A stretch of 7,420 bases of DNA from an uncultured Porphyromonadaceae bacterium (GTDB taxonomy: Bacteria; Bacteroidota; Bacteroidia; Bacteroidales; Muribaculaceae). The DNA lies in the NCBI GenBank assembly GCA_947175455.1, contig CAMWMW010000074.1:1-7420 (forward strand), read 5' to 3'. The notes under the pieces are model-generated. The model did not search any database, was not told the DNA's origin, and saw only the letters and a list, made by a program, of their open reading frames with translations. The position numbers were made by a program, and so were the translations under genes. Within the stretch, counting starts at the first letter, position 1, and each line of letters starts with the position of its first letter. This document shows positions 6,663-7,420 of this stretch, piece after piece.

Positions 6663-7262
6663 TTAAAATACATACATGATCGAGAGTCCCAGTTTGGTGA
6701 CTCCAAGATAATTGGCGTGTCCTTTCTCCATACGGAGCCCGCATTCGCCGCAGGGGTATTTGTCATACCACATGTGTGCATAGCCGGCGCCGATCTCCGC
6801 CTCTATGTTCCAATGGCGGGAAAGCGCCCACTGATAACCGTAGGTCAGACCGACACCCGCAAAGGGTCCCTGATAACGGGCGTCTTTCACGGCTTCGCGA
6901 AGATTCAGCCCGCTGACGAAACCGCCGGGCAACGGAAGATTGACATTGGCGGCGTTCAGCTGACCCGCCATGGCGTGAACACCGAAGAAATGACCGCTGA
7001 AACGGGAACAGAGCCACCAACGGTATTCCGGCATCAGCACCCAGTGCTTTGCGAAACGCTTGCCGTGGCTGTCGGAATTGAAGCTCCAGGCGTTAAGACC
7101 ATAGACAAGATTTACAGTGGATTTACCTCCGACACCGACCTCTACGCCGATATTGGGCGTGGTTGTGGCATCATATAGCAGATTGGTTTTGACGGCAACC
7201 TGACCGTAGGCGCAAAATGAAGCTGACAGCGCCGCGATGATGATGATGAATAGGTGTTTCAT
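6663..7262 (-). CDS. DUF3575 outer-membrane barrel-like protein
   Basis: This is a 199-residue exported protein with no established function. It has a Sec signal (MKHLFIIIIAALSASFCAYG, probably cut before Gln21). The mature part begins VAVKTNLLYDATTTPNIGVEVGVG, the recognisable DUF3575 opening (shown here in a run of residues 22-45). Alternating hydrophobic strands with Gly/aromatic turns follow: NLVYGLNAWSF, PEYRWWLCSRFSGHFFG and GVGLTYGYQW. It ends in SIMYVF, and a terminal Phe in a strand is the usual signal for BAM-mediated insertion, so a small eight-strand-type barrel is likely. A CGEC motif (Cys171, Cys174) lies in a charged loop before the final strand. It is the first gene visible in the operon, its ATG at 7262 is unambiguous and the next gene starts 13 bp after its stop. 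Membership in DUF3575 is confident; a link to fimbrial assembly rests on position only. Confidence 0.85.
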   Translation of the reverse strand: MKHLFIIIIAALSASFCAYGQVAVKTNLLYDATTTPNIGVEVGVGGKSTVNLVYGLNAWSFNSDSHGKRFAKHWVLMPEYRWWLCSRFSGHFFGVHAMAGQLNAANVNLPLPGGFVSGLNLREAVKDARYQGPFAGVGLTYGYQWALSRHWNIEAEIGAGYAHMWYDKYPCGECGLRMEKGHANYLGVTKLGLSIMYVF

Positions 7263-7310
7263 TCTGTAGTTTTTTGCTCACTCCCTGGTGATTATATATT
7301 TCAACATCGA

Positions 7311-7334
7311 GGTAAGCCCTTTTACGGGCCTACC
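7311..7334 (-). promoter_or_regulatory. Hairpin in the operon leader
   Basis: On the coding strand GGTAGGCCC and GGGCTTACC form a 9-bp stem with one G-T pair around a 6-nt loop (GTAAAA), ending about 50 bp before the DUF3575 start. No T-run follows on either strand, so it is not a standard terminator. If the promoter lies upstream, this would be a structured 5' UTR element. It may instead be an operator. Confidence 0.4.
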
Positions 7335-7339
7335 TTAAT

Positions 7340-7416
7340 GCCGATTTGTTACAATGTTTGGGGAAGCCATGTGATGGCATCAAAAAATCATCTTTAAAGT
7401 ATAGCCGATTTCGTTA
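7340..7416 (-). repeat. Pair of direct repeats upstream of the operon
   Basis: GCCGATTTGTTA (plus strand 7340-7351) recurs as GCCGATTTCGTTA (7404-7416), in the same orientation and about 65 bp apart, differing by one inserted C. They flank the part of the upstream region where a promoter would be expected, so they could be binding sites for a regulator. A short palindrome, GCCAT-GTG-ATGGC (7366-7378), lies between them. I find no convincing -33/-7 pair on the coding strand in 7263-7420. Confidence 0.35.
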
Positions 7417-7420
7417 GGTC

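Noticed and set aside
5846..7178. Long plus-strand frames opposite the DUF3868 and DUF3575 genes (277 and 222 codons)
   Set aside because: They are shadows of well-supported minus-strand genes, with no recognisable domains.
7366..7378. GCCAT-GTG-ATGGC as an intrinsic terminator
   Set aside because: The stem is only 5 bp with a 3-nt loop, and no T-run follows on either strand.
7340..7416. Invertible (phase-variable) promoter
   Set aside because: The repeats are direct rather than inverted, and no recombinase gene is in the window.
1..7420. CRISPR array, tRNA/rRNA genes, insertion sequences
   Set aside because: No regularly spaced repeats, RNA gene signatures, transposase frames or terminal inverted repeats were found.

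Overview
The window carries one unidirectional gene cluster, all on the minus strand and read from high to low coordinates. It encodes a type V (Mfa1/FimA-class) fimbria of the Bacteroidales. Three things point to this order. The main gene products are SpII lipoproteins with Arg-directed maturation sites. The Mfa1 (fimbrillin) and Mfa2/FimB (anchor) families are confined largely to Bacteroidota. There are no convincing Shine-Dalgarno sequences, and the gene leaders are A/T-rich. The moderately high GC with GC-rich third positions would fit a gut lineage such as Muribaculaceae better than the low-GC Bacteroides, but this is inference only.

Layout in order of transcription. A 158-bp upstream region (7263-7420) holds a hairpin and a pair of direct repeats but no clear promoter. 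It is followed by a DUF3575 outer-membrane barrel-like protein (7262-6663). After 13 bp comes a DUF3868 protein with an OmpA-like centre and TPR-like C-terminus (6649-5183). After a 78-bp A/T-rich spacer with a possible -7 promoter element comes the major fimbrillin, Mfa1-like (5104-3125). After a 125-bp spacer with strong GC-rich hairpins comes the Mfa2/FimB-type anchor lipoprotein (2999-1977). After 24 bp comes a minor/tip-type fimbrial lipoprotein with an extra C-terminal beta domain (1952-123). After 60 bp the first 20 codons of a sixth gene, again a signal peptide, run off the left edge (62-1). The order major subunit, anchor, accessory subunits matches mfa1-mfa2-mfa3... and fimA-fimB-fimC... 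of Porphyromonas gingivalis.

How the parts probably work together. The fimbrillin, tip and anchor precursors are exported as lipoproteins and moved to the cell surface. An Arg-specific protease removes the N-terminal strand of the fimbrillin, and apparently of the tip protein, so that subunits can polymerise by strand exchange. The anchor keeps its lipid and holds the fibre on the outer membrane. The DUF3575 and DUF3868 proteins have no established job. Their position at the head of the operon suggests an envelope platform that supports export, assembly or anchoring of the fibre, and this is the least described part of the system. The spacer signals on both sides of the fimbrillin gene look suited to making the major subunit in excess over its neighbours.
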